A stretch of DNA of 64,000 bases from Actinomycetes bacterium (GTDB lineage Bacteria; Actinomycetota; Acidimicrobiia; Acidimicrobiales; RAAP-2). Location: NCBI GenBank assembly GCA_021848365.1, contig JAJZUS010000002.1, forward strand, positions 1-64,000, in the 5' to 3' direction. Both the position numbers and the translations under genes were made by a program. Under the pieces are notes generated by a model that had not been told where the DNA came from, made no database searches, and was given only the letters and a program-made list of their open reading frames with translations. Positions 6,906-15,864 of the stretch are shown here, piece after piece. How positions within the stretch are numbered: position 1 is the stretch's first letter; the number at the start of each line of letters is the position of its first letter.

Positions 6906-7533
6906 AGCCATCGTGAGATTGGTCTCTGCCTGGCACATCGTCGATGTCTCCGCGAGTCCGAAGCCGTCGCAATACATGGCGCGCAGGGTTCTTACGCCCC
7001 GGACGTGCGGCTCCTATCACGATCCTGACGATTCGCTCCATCTCGAAATCCTCCATGGAAGCCAGTTCCGCGCGCTCGAGGAGAGTCCCTGGCTGAAGGT
7101 GACCTGACCGGAGAAGTGCACGCACGTACTGGATGTCCTTGTCACGTCCGGCGAGGAGTTTGGCCACCGCCACATCATGAGGCTCGACGCACCACCCGGT
7201 TACCCCATTCGTAGATGGAGTACAGATCCCGACGAGGCGCTCACGCCATCCACCGGGAAATCGACAAAGCGCCTCCTCCACACCCTCGGCGTAGTAGCCA
7301 TACGCACTGTCGAAGCGGGACAGCTCTCCAATGGTCCCGTTGATCAGCAAGGCCTTCTGCCCATCGGGGTCGTCCATGGCCATGACGTCTGCCTCCATCG
7401 AGAGCGTGACGTCGTGCGGGAGATCGTCCGGCGCACTCCCAAGAATGGCCTGTGAGCCCACGAGAATCACTTCGTTCTCGCCCAGCACGTCACCGGCCGC
7501 TCGAATGATGTGTTCAAGCTGTGAACGGTTCAA
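6904..7533 (-). CDS. Nucleotidyltransferase-fold toxin (AbiEii/DUF6036-like)
   Basis: 209 residues. The N-terminal part NEVILVGSQAILG followed by ADVM has the G-S...D-x-D-like arrangement of minimal nucleotidyltransferases used as toxins (AbiEii, MenT, DUF6036 relatives). The later PHDVAVAKLLAGRDKDIQYV stretch (H-D-x-x-x-x-K-L-x-x-G-R-x-K-D) is typical of that group. Such toxins inactivate tRNAs or other targets by nucleotide transfer; the target here is unknown. TTG 7533 is preferred because AGGAG lies 5 nt upstream of it (complement of 7539-7543). It overlaps the stop of the upstream Xre gene by 20 bp, so the pair is coupled. Confidence 0.75.
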   Translation of the reverse strand: MNRSQLEHIIRAAGDVLGENEVILVGSQAILGSAPDDLPHDVTLSMEADVMAMDDPDGQKALLINGTIGELSRFDSAYGYYAEGVEEALCRFPGGWRERLVGICTPSTNGVTGWCVEPHDVAVAKLLAGRDKDIQYVRALLRSGHLQPGTLLERAELASMEDFEMERIVRIVIGAARPGRKNPARHVLRRLRTRGDIDDVPGRDQSHDG

Positions 7534-8059
7534 CCGAACTCCTCGCCGAACGGATCGCTTCGAGGCGCTCGTCATCACTGAGCACCCCAGCGAAGGGGCT
7601 GCTCTGGCGCAGATCGCGAGCCGTTTGATCTGTGGACGTCATGACCGATAAGAGAGTGTCAATAGGACCATCGAGTAGGTGCAACCACCTATCGAGGTAC
7701 GAAGAGGCGTGATCACCCACATCAGCTGCGCGCATCACGTCAAGATTGCGACGCGCGAGTGACAGGACCGCCTCTGGACGTGCAGAGAGCTTCGCTGCGA
7801 TCATCTCGTGAAGCCTCAGGGACCGCTTCTCGGGATCGGTCAACCGAGGTCGCAGCTCGACGACGAGGTCGCAACCAGAGGCCTCCGCGAGACGCTGCAA
7901 GGTCGAGAGACGCGGTTCGTGTCGACCCGCCTCGTAATCGACCAGGGCTGGCGCGGAAGTCTTGGCCCGCCGCGCCAACTCGCGCAAAGTCAGCCCGCTG
8001 TTGAGCCGCATTCGCCGAACGAGTTGAACCGCTTGAGTCACGTTGTTATTATAGTTCAT
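7514..8059 (-). CDS. Xre-family HTH antitoxin for the nucleotidyltransferase
   Basis: 181 residues. An Xre-type helix-turn-helix spans about residues 12-65 (NSGLTLRELARRAKTSAPAL, DYEAGRHEPRLSTLQRLAEA). The remaining helical region presumably contacts the toxin. The start is ATG 8059, inside an AT-rich inverted repeat that may be its own operator. It is followed, with overlap, by the nucleotidyltransferase gene, the usual antitoxin-first order. Confidence 0.8.
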   Translation of the reverse strand: MNYNNNVTQAVQLVRRMRLNSGLTLRELARRAKTSAPALVDYEAGRHEPRLSTLQRLAEASGCDLVVELRPRLTDPEKRSLRLHEMIAAKLSARPEAVLSLARRNLDVMRAADVGDHASSYLDRWLHLLDGPIDTLLSVMTSTDQTARDLRQSSPFAGVLSDDERLEAIRSARSSVEPFTA

Positions 8060-8063
8060 AACA
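8044..8063. promoter_or_regulatory. Candidate operator at the start of the Xre antitoxin gene
   Basis: Inverted repeat TGTTAT (8044-8049) and ATAACA (8058-8063) with an 8-nt AT-rich spacer that includes the ATG of the Xre gene. Position and symmetry suit autorepression by the Xre protein. Confidence 0.45.
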
Positions 8064-8130
8064 GTAAAGGTGCCGCACACTCACACGGATGCAGTCATAT
8101 CAAGCGACATTTCTCGTGATCTGGGGGTAA

Positions 8131-8442
8131 TTACGAGCGAATCAGTGAGTTCCGTCGAGCCCTGTACCGTCCCGCTCCCGTCCGCGTGACGCCACTCGTG
8201 GACGTCACTTCGGTGCAGAGTCGAACCAGGGCCTTCTCCACCGCCCAACGCCGGCGGGAGTCCTCGTACGGGTTGAGACGGTCCATGAGGTCGCGCATCC
8301 TGAACTCGTTGCGTCCATCGACGAGCTCCGGCAACACCGCCAGAATCTCGTCGCGCACCGTGGGGCGCTCTGGGCCAGGGCGAACGCCCACCCGAAAGGC
8401 CCCGAGGCGCACCAGTCGTGGTTTCGCCTGGGGTATCGGCAC
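8131..8442 (-). CDS. Small winged-helix-like protein, island paralogue 4 of 4
   Basis: About 103 residues, same family as the proteins at 2710, 4004 and 6572. It keeps PQAKPRLVRLGAFRVGVRPG, VRDEILAVLPELVDG, LNPYEDSRRRWAVEKALVRL and a GAGRYRARR wing. Start GTG 8442 is set by alignment; GTG 8448 is possible. It stands 71 bp upstream of the Xre/nucleotidyltransferase pair on the same strand. The shared upstream motif of the other copies is not recognisable here. Confidence 0.7.
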   Translation of the reverse strand: MPIPQAKPRLVRLGAFRVGVRPGPERPTVRDEILAVLPELVDGRNEFRMRDLMDRLNPYEDSRRRWAVEKALVRLCTEVTSTSGVTRTGAGRYRARRNSLIRS

Positions 8443-8448
8443 CTCCAC

Positions 8449-8776
8449 ACAGCCAGTTCAACTTGAGGGGTGAACCCCGGCGCACGGTCGGGGATTTTCC
8501 CGGGAGGCAAATCCAAGTCGGCCTCGGAGCAAATCGGTCGCTACTGAGCGGCGGAACCTCGTAGTTGTTGTTCGGAGCTCACTTCCACGGGTGTTCATGA
8601 GGTGGCACCCTTCTCCCGCCGTCACCACATCAACCGTGTCACACGCCCCTTCAATCGATTGCTCGGGACGAGAACCCGCTCTCTACTGATTCCTGACCAA
8701 CGCGCCCTCGGTGCAGCCAGTGTCAATGAGGGGCGCGCCACCCGAGACGAACTCGCGCGCGGAATACTTCACCTAC
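8449..8776. other. Intergenic boundary of the accessory island
   Basis: No gene is supported in this 328-bp stretch. It separates the AT-richer island from the GC-rich core genes. A short inverted stretch (GGGGTGAACCCC at 8467-8478) is visible, but no attachment site, tRNA or integrase remnant was recognised. Confidence 0.4.
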
Positions 8777-9475
8777 ATGGCACGGACGACGGTCAACGGC
8801 ATCGAGATCTACTACGAACAACACGGCAACGGCCCGTCCCTGCTGCTCATCCCGGGGCTCGGTACCGACACCCGCCTCTTCGGCGGAGTCGTGCCGTCGC
8901 TGGCGCGGTCACACCACGTCATCACCTTCGACCCCCGTGGCGCTGGAAGGAGCAGCGCGCCTCCCGGCCCCTACCTCATCGAGCAGATGGCCGATGACGC
9001 CGCTGCCCTGCTCGGCGCCCTCGGCGTCGAGCAGGCCGACGTCGTCGGGTACTCCATGGGAGGTCGCATCGCTCTCGGTCTCGCTCTCGATCACCCGGGA
9101 CGCGTCCGTCACCTCGTTCTCGCGGCGACGAGCGCGCGTTCGCCAGTAACGCGTCCGTTCACACGCCGATGGCTGGCCATGGAGGTACTTAGCCGACTGC
9201 CCACTCCCGGAGATCGACAACCACGCGGGGCGTGGGAGTCCCAGAGGACGGCGTCCGTCGAGTACGACGCGTCCGCCCGCTTAGGAGAGATCACCGCACC
9301 AACCCTCATCCTCCACGGCCGCGGCGATCACATGACTCCCCTCGCACTCGCCGAGGAGATGCGAGCAGCGATCGCGGGATCGACGATGGTGACGGTTCCC
9401 GGGGGTCACCTGTCGCTCGTCACGAGACAGCGGCGCCGATTCGCCGCTGAGGTCGACGGCTTCACCACGGTGTAG
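8777..9475 (+). CDS. Alpha/beta-fold hydrolase
   Basis: 232 residues. The fold is marked by IPGLGTD (oxyanion region), FDPRGAGRS, the nucleophile elbow GYSMGG (Ser about residue 95), the acid in HGRGDHMTP and the catalytic His in GGHLSLV. It resembles 3-oxoadipate enol-lactonase-type or generic esterase members but is short, with a reduced cap region between the nucleophile and acid. Start ATG 8777 gives the usual MARTTVNGIEIYYEQHG N-terminus. The substrate is unknown and no pathway neighbours point to one. Confidence 0.8.
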   Translation: MARTTVNGIEIYYEQHGNGPSLLLIPGLGTDTRLFGGVVPSLARSHHVITFDPRGAGRSSAPPGPYLIEQMADDAAALLGALGVEQADVVGYSMGGRIALGLALDHPGRVRHLVLAATSARSPVTRPFTRRWLAMEVLSRLPTPGDRQPRGAWESQRTASVEYDASARLGEITAPTLILHGRGDHMTPLALAEEMRAAIAGSTMVTVPGGHLSLVTRQRRRFAAEVDGFTTV

Positions 9476-9491
9476 GGGGAGCGTCGGCCGA

Positions 9492-10322
9492 TCATCGAAT
9501 GGTGAAACGCCCCGACGCCACACCCGCTCGACACGAGATGACGTACGTCGCGACGCCGGAACCCGTCGCGCTCGCGACGCGCCATCGCCATACGACATCG
9601 CCACCAGCGTCGGTTGACCGCGGCCCGAGACCCTTCGCGGTACTGACGCGCCCGCTGGGCAGGGTGACCGTCAGAGAGCACGTGTCGCGCACCCGTGAGC
9701 TGTGCGCACCGATCGACTCAACCTCCCCCGGGGCGAGGGTGACCGGCGTTCGGGTCAGTTGCACGGTCCCGCTCCCCGGCGGCGCCGTCGAGGCCGACGT
9801 CGTCGTTCTCGCCCCACCCGTGCTCGGCCAGTATCCGAGCACCGTATGGAACTCGTTGACCCAGTTGGTCGCGATCGCCCGTTGCGCTCCGATGAGTGCG
9901 ACGCGGCCAGCGCACACGAGGGCATGGAGGCGATTCTCGAGGATGTCCTTGCTGTTGAGATAGCCGTGAGGATGATCGTTGAGCTCCGGCCAGAGGTTCG
10001 TGATGCTGTTGTCACCCCCCAGCTCCAGTGGGATCACGTGGTCGATCTCGTACTGGCCCGGAGTATGCGGAGCGATACCGTACTCGGCGTAGACGCGCCG
10101 CTTCTCGGACTCGGGGACATCGCGGACCGACGTCGCGTAGCCTGACTGGCAGATCCGCGACTCACCCACCGAGAACACGGCACCCGGTGAGACGTGAAGG
10201 TCGTTCAGGGGCTCACCGTGACTGATGCGAACGTGAGCCCCAACCGACGCACCGGCGACGTTGACGAAGGCGAGCGACACCCCAACGGTGATCGCCCACA
10301 CGCCGACGTACCGGTGGAGCAC
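9492..10322 (-). CDS. Secreted HNH-type nuclease-like protein
   Basis: 276 residues. A hydrophobic N-terminal segment (residues about 6-25) looks like a signal peptide or anchor. The central part YEIDHVIPLELGGDNSITNLWPE is an HNH-family metal-finger core of the IDHVIPLELGG type seen in exported endonuclease-like proteins. The C-terminal third is a Ser/Thr-rich linker and a small beta-rich domain with Cys. GGGAGG 5 nt before GTG 10322 supports the start. A role in DNA uptake or degradation outside the cell is possible but unproven. Confidence 0.7.
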   Translation of the reverse strand: MLHRYVGVWAITVGVSLAFVNVAGASVGAHVRISHGEPLNDLHVSPGAVFSVGESRICQSGYATSVRDVPESEKRRVYAEYGIAPHTPGQYEIDHVIPLELGGDNSITNLWPELNDHPHGYLNSKDILENRLHALVCAGRVALIGAQRAIATNWVNEFHTVLGYWPSTGGARTTTSASTAPPGSGTVQLTRTPVTLAPGEVESIGAHSSRVRDTCSLTVTLPSGRVSTAKGLGPRSTDAGGDVVWRWRVASATGSGVATYVISCRAGVASGRFTIR

Positions 10323-10375
10323 GATGTCCTCCCTGCGATGAGTGCTGACGAGCGTACGTCAGGAGGGTGTCGCCG

Positions 10376-11059
10376 TCACGCCTCGGAATCGTCGTCTCCA
10401 CGTGATGTCTCCGTGAGCGAGGTTGCGGACCGTCGTCGCTCGCTCGGGGCCACCGGCAACTGGATGTCGAATCGAATGCCGACCACGCGAGCGACGAAGC
10501 AGACCGCGAGACCGATCAGTGGGAAGACGACGCTGTGCGAACCGGCACTATGGGCGCCGACGACGACCGCCGCTCCGGCGAGGGCGGGCACGGCATAGAG
10601 GTCCTGGCGAAGCACCGTCGGAATCTGGCGCAGCAGCACGTCGCGTAGGACGCCCCCGCCGATGCCCGTGATCGCGCCAATGATGATCGCCGGGGCCGGA
10701 CCCAGGTGATACTCCACCGCCTTCACGGCTCCGGCAACGCTGAAGAGCGCGAGTCCCGCCGCGTCGAGGACCTGAATGACGTTCCAGATCCGTTCGAGGA
10801 TCGGGCGAGCCGCGAACGTGGTGACCCCCGCGAGTCCGGCGGCCGCGAGGAATCGCCAGTCGCGAAAGGTGGCCGGTGGCGTTCCGATCAGCACGTCGCG
10901 CACGACCCCTCCCGTCATCGACACGACCAGCGCGAGGACCAGGACGCCGAAGAGGTCCAGGCGGGCTCGCACGCCGGCGAGCCCGCCGCTGAGGCCGAAG
11001 ACGAATGTTCCCGCCAGGTTGAGCCACAGGATGAGGGTGGGGTCGAAACCCGGAACCAT
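10376..11059 (-). CDS. TRIC-type cation channel (UPF0126)
   Basis: 227 residues with about six to seven hydrophobic segments in two similar halves. Each half has the family's small-residue motif: GLSGGLAGVRARLDLFGV with GGVVRDVLIG, then SVAGAVKAVEYHLGPA with GGVLRDVLL. This matches bacterial TRIC channels, which pass monovalent cations across the membrane. The C-terminal tail is charged and cytoplasmic. A TAGATT box (complement of 11066-11071) sits exactly 6 nt before the ATG, indicating a leaderless mRNA. Confidence 0.85.
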   Translation of the reverse strand: MVPGFDPTLILWLNLAGTFVFGLSGGLAGVRARLDLFGVLVLALVVSMTGGVVRDVLIGTPPATFRDWRFLAAAGLAGVTTFAARPILERIWNVIQVLDAAGLALFSVAGAVKAVEYHLGPAPAIIIGAITGIGGGVLRDVLLRQIPTVLRQDLYAVPALAGAAVVVGAHSAGSHSVVFPLIGLAVCFVARVVGIRFDIQLPVAPSERRRSATSLTETSRGDDDSEA

Positions 11060-11292
11060 GAGGGAAATCTACGCGCGCTTCCACGCTTCGGCCACGATCA
11101 CCTCACCGACACCCGTCGTCCCGGCTGTCGACCGCGCCGTCGGCCCGGCGTCGGCACCGCCGCCCACGCCCCCGTGCAACAATCGAGATGGGGCCACGCG
11201 GTTCGACGCGGTCAGGAGGTGGAGGTGGTGTTCACCCGCGCTCCGTCACCGGCCATCGAGATCCGCTGCGCCGCGCAACCTCCGAGGATGTC

Positions 11293-13641
11293 GTGAGTAT
11301 CGACGACCAATCTCGCGATCAGGGACGTGACGGCCTCTCGACGGCCGAGGTCGCGATGCGCCTCGCGGACGGGCGCAGCAACGCCGCCACGATCACAACG
11401 AGTCGGACCATGCGCGAGATCCTGCGATCGAACATCGTGACGCGATTCAATGCCATCCTCGGCACGTTGCTTCTCGTGATCGTGGTGATCGGTCGCTGGC
11501 AGGACGGACTCTTCGGTCTCGTGCTCGTGGCGAACGCTCTCATCGGCGTGGTCCAGGAGACTCGAGCGAAGCGACAGCTCGATCGCCTCGCCATTCTCCA
11601 CGCGCCCCGCGCTCACGTTCGCCGGGAAGGGATCACCCGCGACGTCGCGATCGATGACGTCGTCCAGGACGATCTCGTCCTCATCGCCGCCGGCGACCAG
11701 GTCGTCGCCGACGGTGAGGTCGTCACCAGCACGTCGCTCCACGTCGACGAGTCCCTCCTCAGTGGCGAGTCGGAGCCGGTCGAGAAGGTGGTCGGAGATC
11801 GCGTCTTGTCGGGAAGCTACGTCGCTAGTGGAAGCGGCCTGTTCCGGGCGACCGACGTCGGAGAGCGCTCCTACGCCCGGCGGCTGACCAGCGAGTCGCG
11901 AGGCTTCGCCCTGGTGCACTCCGAGATCCTCGCCGGAGTCAACCGGCTCCTGCGTTACATCACGTGGGCCATCCCTCCGGTCGCCCTGCTGCTCCTGCGC
12001 CAGCGCTACCCCAGTTCCTCGTGGCGGGACGTCGCCACGGGCGTCGTTGCGGGACTCGTGGGCATGGTCCCCCAGGGCCTCGTCCTGCTCACCAGCATCG
12101 CCTTCGGGGCGGCGGCTCTCGCACTCTCACGGCGCCACGTCCTGCTACAGCAGATGCCCGCCGTCGAGGCCCTCGCGCGCGTCGACGTGGTCTGCTTCGA
12201 CAAGACGGGCACGCTCACCGATGGAACCGTCGCGTTCGATCGGCTGGAGGTCGTTGACGGCGACATCGCGGACCTTCGCGGCGCACTGGCCGAGATGCTC
12301 GGAACCGACGCCGCAACCCCGACGATGGTGGCGCTTCGCGAGGGACTCCGCCTCGAGCCGCGGACCACGGCTCGCGTCATCGTCCCCTTCGCCTCGGAGC
12401 GCAAGTGGAGTGGCGTCACTGTCGACGGATCGGGCAGTTGGATCCTCGGGGCTCCCGAGATCGTGCTCGGCTCGGAATCCAACCTGGCCGCGAGGGAGCA
12501 CGCCGCCCGGCTCGCCGGCTCCGGAGCACGCGTCATCGCGCTCGCGCGCTCTGCCGAACCTCTCGTCGCGACCGAGCTACCCAACGATGTGCGGGCCGCG
12601 GCACTCGTCGTCCTCACCGAGCGGGTGCGGCCGGACGCCCGCGCGACCATCGACTACTTCCTGCAAGAGGGGGTCCGGTGCTGGATCATTTCCGGCGACC
12701 ACCCGGCGACGGTTGGAGAGATCGCTCGCCGGGCCGGCGTGCCGGGTGCCGAGGCCCCCCGAGACGCCCGCACCCTCGTGGATGACGACGCCGTGCGACT
12801 CGCCCTCGAGTCGACCACCGTCTTCGGCCGCGTCACGCCACACCAGAAGCGCGTGATGGTCGAGGCACTGCAGGATCGCGGCCACACGGTGGCGATGACC
12901 GGCGACGGGGTGAACGACGTCCCGGCCCTCAAGCGAGCCGACGTCGCCATCGCCCTCGGCAGCGCGACGCCGGCCACGCGCGCCGTCGCCGAGATCATCC
13001 TCCTCGATAACCGCTTCGCCTCGCTGCCGGTCGCAGTCGCTGAAGGCCGTCGCGTCGCGGCCAACATCGAGCGCGTGGCGAACACGTTCCTGACGAAGAC
13101 CGTGTGGGCGACCGCTCTGGCCGTCATCGTCGGCGTCGCCGCGTGGCCGTTCCCTCTCCTGCCACGCCATCTGACCATCATCGACTCACTCACCATCGGG
13201 ATCCCCTCGTTTTTCCTCGCGCTCGCCCCGAACGCCCGGCGCTACGCCCCCGGGTTCGTGGGACGCGTCCTGCGCTTCGCGGTGCCCGGCGGACTCGTCG
13301 TCGCCGCGGGCCTACTCGTCAGCTACGCGGTGACCCGGGGACGCGGCGCGCCCCGAACCGAGCAGAGTTCGGAAGCCCTCCTCGTCGCTCTCGGCCTCGG
13401 TCTGGTCATCCTCGCCCTCACCGCCTTTCCGCTCACGTGGCGACGATGGGTCCTGCTCGCCGCCGTGGCCGCGGGCGGCACACTGCCCTTCGCCTGGGCC
13501 GAGGGTCGTCGGTTCTTGGAGCTGTCGTCTCCCTCGTGGCGGGTCGCAATCGAGTCCTCCGTGATTGTGCTCGGTGGAGCCGTACTCCTCATCACTGTTT
13601 GGAACGGCGCCCGACACGCCTCTCAACGCGTTCGACCGTGA
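11293..13641 (+). CDS. P-type ATPase, CtpE-like (probable Ca2+ or other cation transport)
   Basis: About 782 residues, close to the length of mycobacterial CtpE. All P-type landmarks are present: LLSGESEPVEK (actuator loop, about 155-165), MVPQGL membrane helix motif (about 257), phosphorylation site DKTGTLT (Asp about 303), SGDHPATV and TGDGVNDVPALK (hinge, about 535). Membrane helices lie before and after the actuator domain and in the C-terminal quarter. The KTVWATA and PRHLTIIDSLTIGIPSFFLAL segments resemble CtpE, a Ca2+ exporter in mycobacteria; the ion here is inferred. Start GTG 11293 has GAGG upstream; longer starts in this frame read into non-conserved sequence. Confidence 0.85.
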   Translation: MSIDDQSRDQGRDGLSTAEVAMRLADGRSNAATITTSRTMREILRSNIVTRFNAILGTLLLVIVVIGRWQDGLFGLVLVANALIGVVQETRAKRQLDRLAILHAPRAHVRREGITRDVAIDDVVQDDLVLIAAGDQVVADGEVVTSTSLHVDESLLSGESEPVEKVVGDRVLSGSYVASGSGLFRATDVGERSYARRLTSESRGFALVHSEILAGVNRLLRYITWAIPPVALLLLRQRYPSSSWRDVATGVVAGLVGMVPQGLVLLTSIAFGAAALALSRRHVLLQQMPAVEALARVDVVCFDKTGTLTDGTVAFDRLEVVDGDIADLRGALAEMLGTDAATPTMVALREGLRLEPRTTARVIVPFASERKWSGVTVDGSGSWILGAPEIVLGSESNLAAREHAARLAGSGARVIALARSAEPLVATELPNDVRAAALVVLTERVRPDARATIDYFLQEGVRCWIISGDHPATVGEIARRAGVPGAEAPRDARTLVDDDAVRLALESTTVFGRVTPHQKRVMVEALQDRGHTVAMTGDGVNDVPALKRADVAIALGSATPATRAVAEIILLDNRFASLPVAVAEGRRVAANIERVANTFLTKTVWATALAVIVGVAAWPFPLLPRHLTIIDSLTIGIPSFFLALAPNARRYAPGFVGRVLRFAVPGGLVVAAGLLVSYAVTRGRGAPRTEQSSEALLVALGLGLVILALTAFPLTWRRWVLLAAVAAGGTLPFAWAEGRRFLELSSPSWRVAIESSVIVLGGAVLLITVWNGARHASQRVRP

Positions 13642-13764
13642 GATGTCGCCCGGCGCCATCATCGCGCGCGGACCGCTCGGGATCGAGGGGGGCCGCGGGG
13701 CGTGGCACTCTGGACGCCGTCGATCCGCGCGAGCGGGTCGGCGCGACGAGGATGGAGACGGACG

Positions 13765-14658
13765 ATGGCTGAGCCCCGAATCGGAGCGATCGAGGCGGGC
13801 GGAACGAAGATGGTGGTCGCGGTCGGGCGCACGCCCGAGGAGATTCGCGACGCGGAGCGATTCATCACGCCGACGACCGACCCGACGGACACCATGCGTC
13901 GCGTGCTCGATTGGCTGCGCGAGCAGCACGACGACGATCCGCTCCAGGCGATCGGCGTCGCGTCGTTCGGCCCCGTGGACTTCGTGCGACGCGGGATCGC
14001 CCACTCGACGCCGAAGTTGCTGTGGCGCGGTGTCTCGTGGGCCGACGCCATCGGCGCGGCCTTCGGCGACATACCGCTGGGCTTCGACACCGACACCGGA
14101 GCGGCGGCCCTCGCGGAACAGCGCTGGGGGGCCGGACGCGACCAGGACGTCGTCGTCTACGTGACGATCGGAACGGGCATCGGTGGTGGCCTGGTGGTGG
14201 ACGGCCGGATCGTCCACGGACTCCTCCACCCCGAGTTCGGCCACATGGTGGTGCGTCATCGCCCCGAGGACGACTTCCCCGGAACGTGTCCGTCACACGG
14301 CGACTGCCTCGAAGGCCTCGCTTCCGGGGAGTCGGTGAAGCGTCGCTGGCACCGGACGGGAGGACCTCAGCTGCCTCCCGATCACCCGGCGTGGGACCTC
14401 GAAAGTCACTACTTGGTCGACGCCGTCGTCAACATCGTGACCATCACCGCCGCCCACGTGGTCATTCTCGGTGGTGGCGTCATGAGCGTCCCGGGGCTCC
14501 TCGAGCGGGTCCGCTCGGGAGTCCGCGACCACCTGAACGGCTACCTCGATGTCCCCGCCCTCACCACGGACATCGATCACTACATCGTGAGTCCGCAGCT
14601 GGGGAGCGCCGCCGGAGCCGTGGGGGCCTTCGCCCTCGGACGTGACGCACTGGCCTAG
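13765..14658 (+). CDS. ROK-family sugar kinase, fructokinase-like
   Basis: 297 residues. The N-terminal ATP-binding GAIEAGGTKMVVAVG, the VTIGTGIGGGLV phosphate loop and the HPEFGH plus CPSHGDCLEGLASG zinc site match the fructokinase branch of the ROK family (YdhR-like, with His/Cys/His/Cys zinc ligands). It would phosphorylate the sugar brought in by the downstream importer, most likely fructose. Start ATG 13765 has a GGAG ribosome site 7 nt upstream. It lies 57 bp before the LacI gene on the same strand. Confidence 0.8.
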   Translation: MAEPRIGAIEAGGTKMVVAVGRTPEEIRDAERFITPTTDPTDTMRRVLDWLREQHDDDPLQAIGVASFGPVDFVRRGIAHSTPKLLWRGVSWADAIGAAFGDIPLGFDTDTGAAALAEQRWGAGRDQDVVVYVTIGTGIGGGLVVDGRIVHGLLHPEFGHMVVRHRPEDDFPGTCPSHGDCLEGLASGESVKRRWHRTGGPQLPPDHPAWDLESHYLVDAVVNIVTITAAHVVILGGGVMSVPGLLERVRSGVRDHLNGYLDVPALTTDIDHYIVSPQLGSAAGAVGAFALGRDALA

Positions 14659-14715
14659 TGTGGCGCTCGGTTCGTCGACGGGTGTGTAGTCTCAGCACGC
14701 CGAACAAGGAGAACC

Positions 14716-15798
14716 GTGTCGGAAGATCCCGGGCCCCGGATCGCAAAGAGTCGCGCGACCATGAACGACGTCGCGCGACACGCCGGCGTGTCGCTCAAGA
14801 CGGTCTCGCGCGTCGTGAACGGCGAACCGGGGGTGGTGGCCGAGCTCTCGGCTCGTGTTCGTGACGCGATCGCCGCCCTTAACTACGAGCCGAATCTCAG
14901 CGCGCGCTCCCTGCGTCGCCTGGACCGGCGTTCGTCGACGATCGCCGTCCTCCTCGAAGACCTCTCGAACCCGTACTCGGCCCACGTCCTACGCGCCATC
15001 GAGGGTGCCGCCCGGCTACGAGGCGTCTCGCTCCTCGCCGCCAGCCTGGAGGAGAACCCGGATCGCGAGCGCCAGCTGGTGCGGGCCATGTCGCGTCACC
15101 GGGTCGACGGGGTGATCATTGCCCCGGCCAGCGACGACCAGGGCTACATCGTCGACGAGCAGAGTGCCGGCGTCCCATTCGTCTTCGTGGACCGGCCGCC
15201 ACGCAACATCGACGCGGACGCGGTGATCGTGGACTCTCGCTCCGGCACACGGGTGGCCGTCGCGCACCTCATCGCCCACGGGCACCGACGCATCGGGTTC
15301 CTGGGAGACCTGACGCGCATCTCTACAGCGCGTGAACGGCTGTCGGGCTATCGAGCCGCGCTCGAGGACGCTGCCATCGCCTACGACCCCGGCCTCGTGA
15401 TCACGGACCTTCGATCGGTCGAGGCCGCGCGCACTGCCGCTCTGCGCCTGCGACAGATAACCAACCCCCCCACGGCATTCTTCGCCGGTCAGAATCTCCT
15501 CACCATGGGCGTCGTCTACGCCCTGCGAGACCGTGCCGAGTCGCACGACGTCGCGGTCGTGGGATTCGACGACTTCGACCTCGCGGACATGCTCGACCCA
15601 CCCGTCACAGTCGTCGCTCAAGACCTCGAGGCGATCGGACTACGGGCGGCCGACCTGCTCTTCGCCCGCATCGACGGCGCCGCGACGCCCGCCCGCCTCG
15701 AGACCCCCGTGACGACGCTCATCGCACGAGGATCCGGGGAAATCAGCGGGCCCGACGGTGTTCTCCGGCGAATTGACAACGATGTCAGGCCCCGCTAG
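14716..15798 (+). CDS. LacI-family transcriptional repressor of the sugar locus
   Basis: 360 residues. The helix-turn-helix MNDVARHAGVSLKTVSRVVN starts at about residue 16 and is followed by the hinge helix LNYEPNLSARSLR. The remainder is a periplasmic-binding-protein-like effector domain (AVLLEDLSNPYS, DGVIIAPAS, DFDLADMLDPPVT). It probably binds the inverted repeat at 15815-15835 just downstream and represses the importer, with a sugar or sugar phosphate as inducer. GTG 14716 is preceded by AAGGAG. The importer promoter overlaps its 3' end. Confidence 0.85.
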   Translation: MSEDPGPRIAKSRATMNDVARHAGVSLKTVSRVVNGEPGVVAELSARVRDAIAALNYEPNLSARSLRRLDRRSSTIAVLLEDLSNPYSAHVLRAIEGAARLRGVSLLAASLEENPDRERQLVRAMSRHRVDGVIIAPASDDQGYIVDEQSAGVPFVFVDRPPRNIDADAVIVDSRSGTRVAVAHLIAHGHRRIGFLGDLTRISTARERLSGYRAALEDAAIAYDPGLVITDLRSVEAARTAALRLRQITNPPTAFFAGQNLLTMGVVYALRDRAESHDVAVVGFDDFDLADMLDPPVTVVAQDLEAIGLRAADLLFARIDGAATPARLETPVTTLIARGSGEISGPDGVLRRIDNDVRPR

Positions 15799-15835
15799 GG
15801 TCCGACCCAGACCGCTGGTATCACACCGATATCAG
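15773..15835 (+). promoter_or_regulatory. Promoter and LacI-type operator of the sugar importer
   Basis: A -35 TTGACA at 15773-15778 and a -10 TAGGGT at 15796-15801 are separated by exactly 17 nt and overlap the end of the lacI-type gene. The inverted repeat CTGGTATC (15815-15822) and GATATCAG (15828-15835), 8-bp arms with one mismatch and a 5-nt centre, lies just after the expected transcription start. That is a position suited to repression by the adjacent LacI protein. Confidence 0.7.
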
Positions 15836-15864
15836 CAGGCCTCGACCAAGGGGGTTTGGGAATC

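Noticed and set aside
1-8600. Integron-type cassette array
   Set aside because: Toxin-antitoxin pairs and repeats suggested it, but genes lie on both strands, the repeats are coding, and no attC-like sites or integrase were seen.
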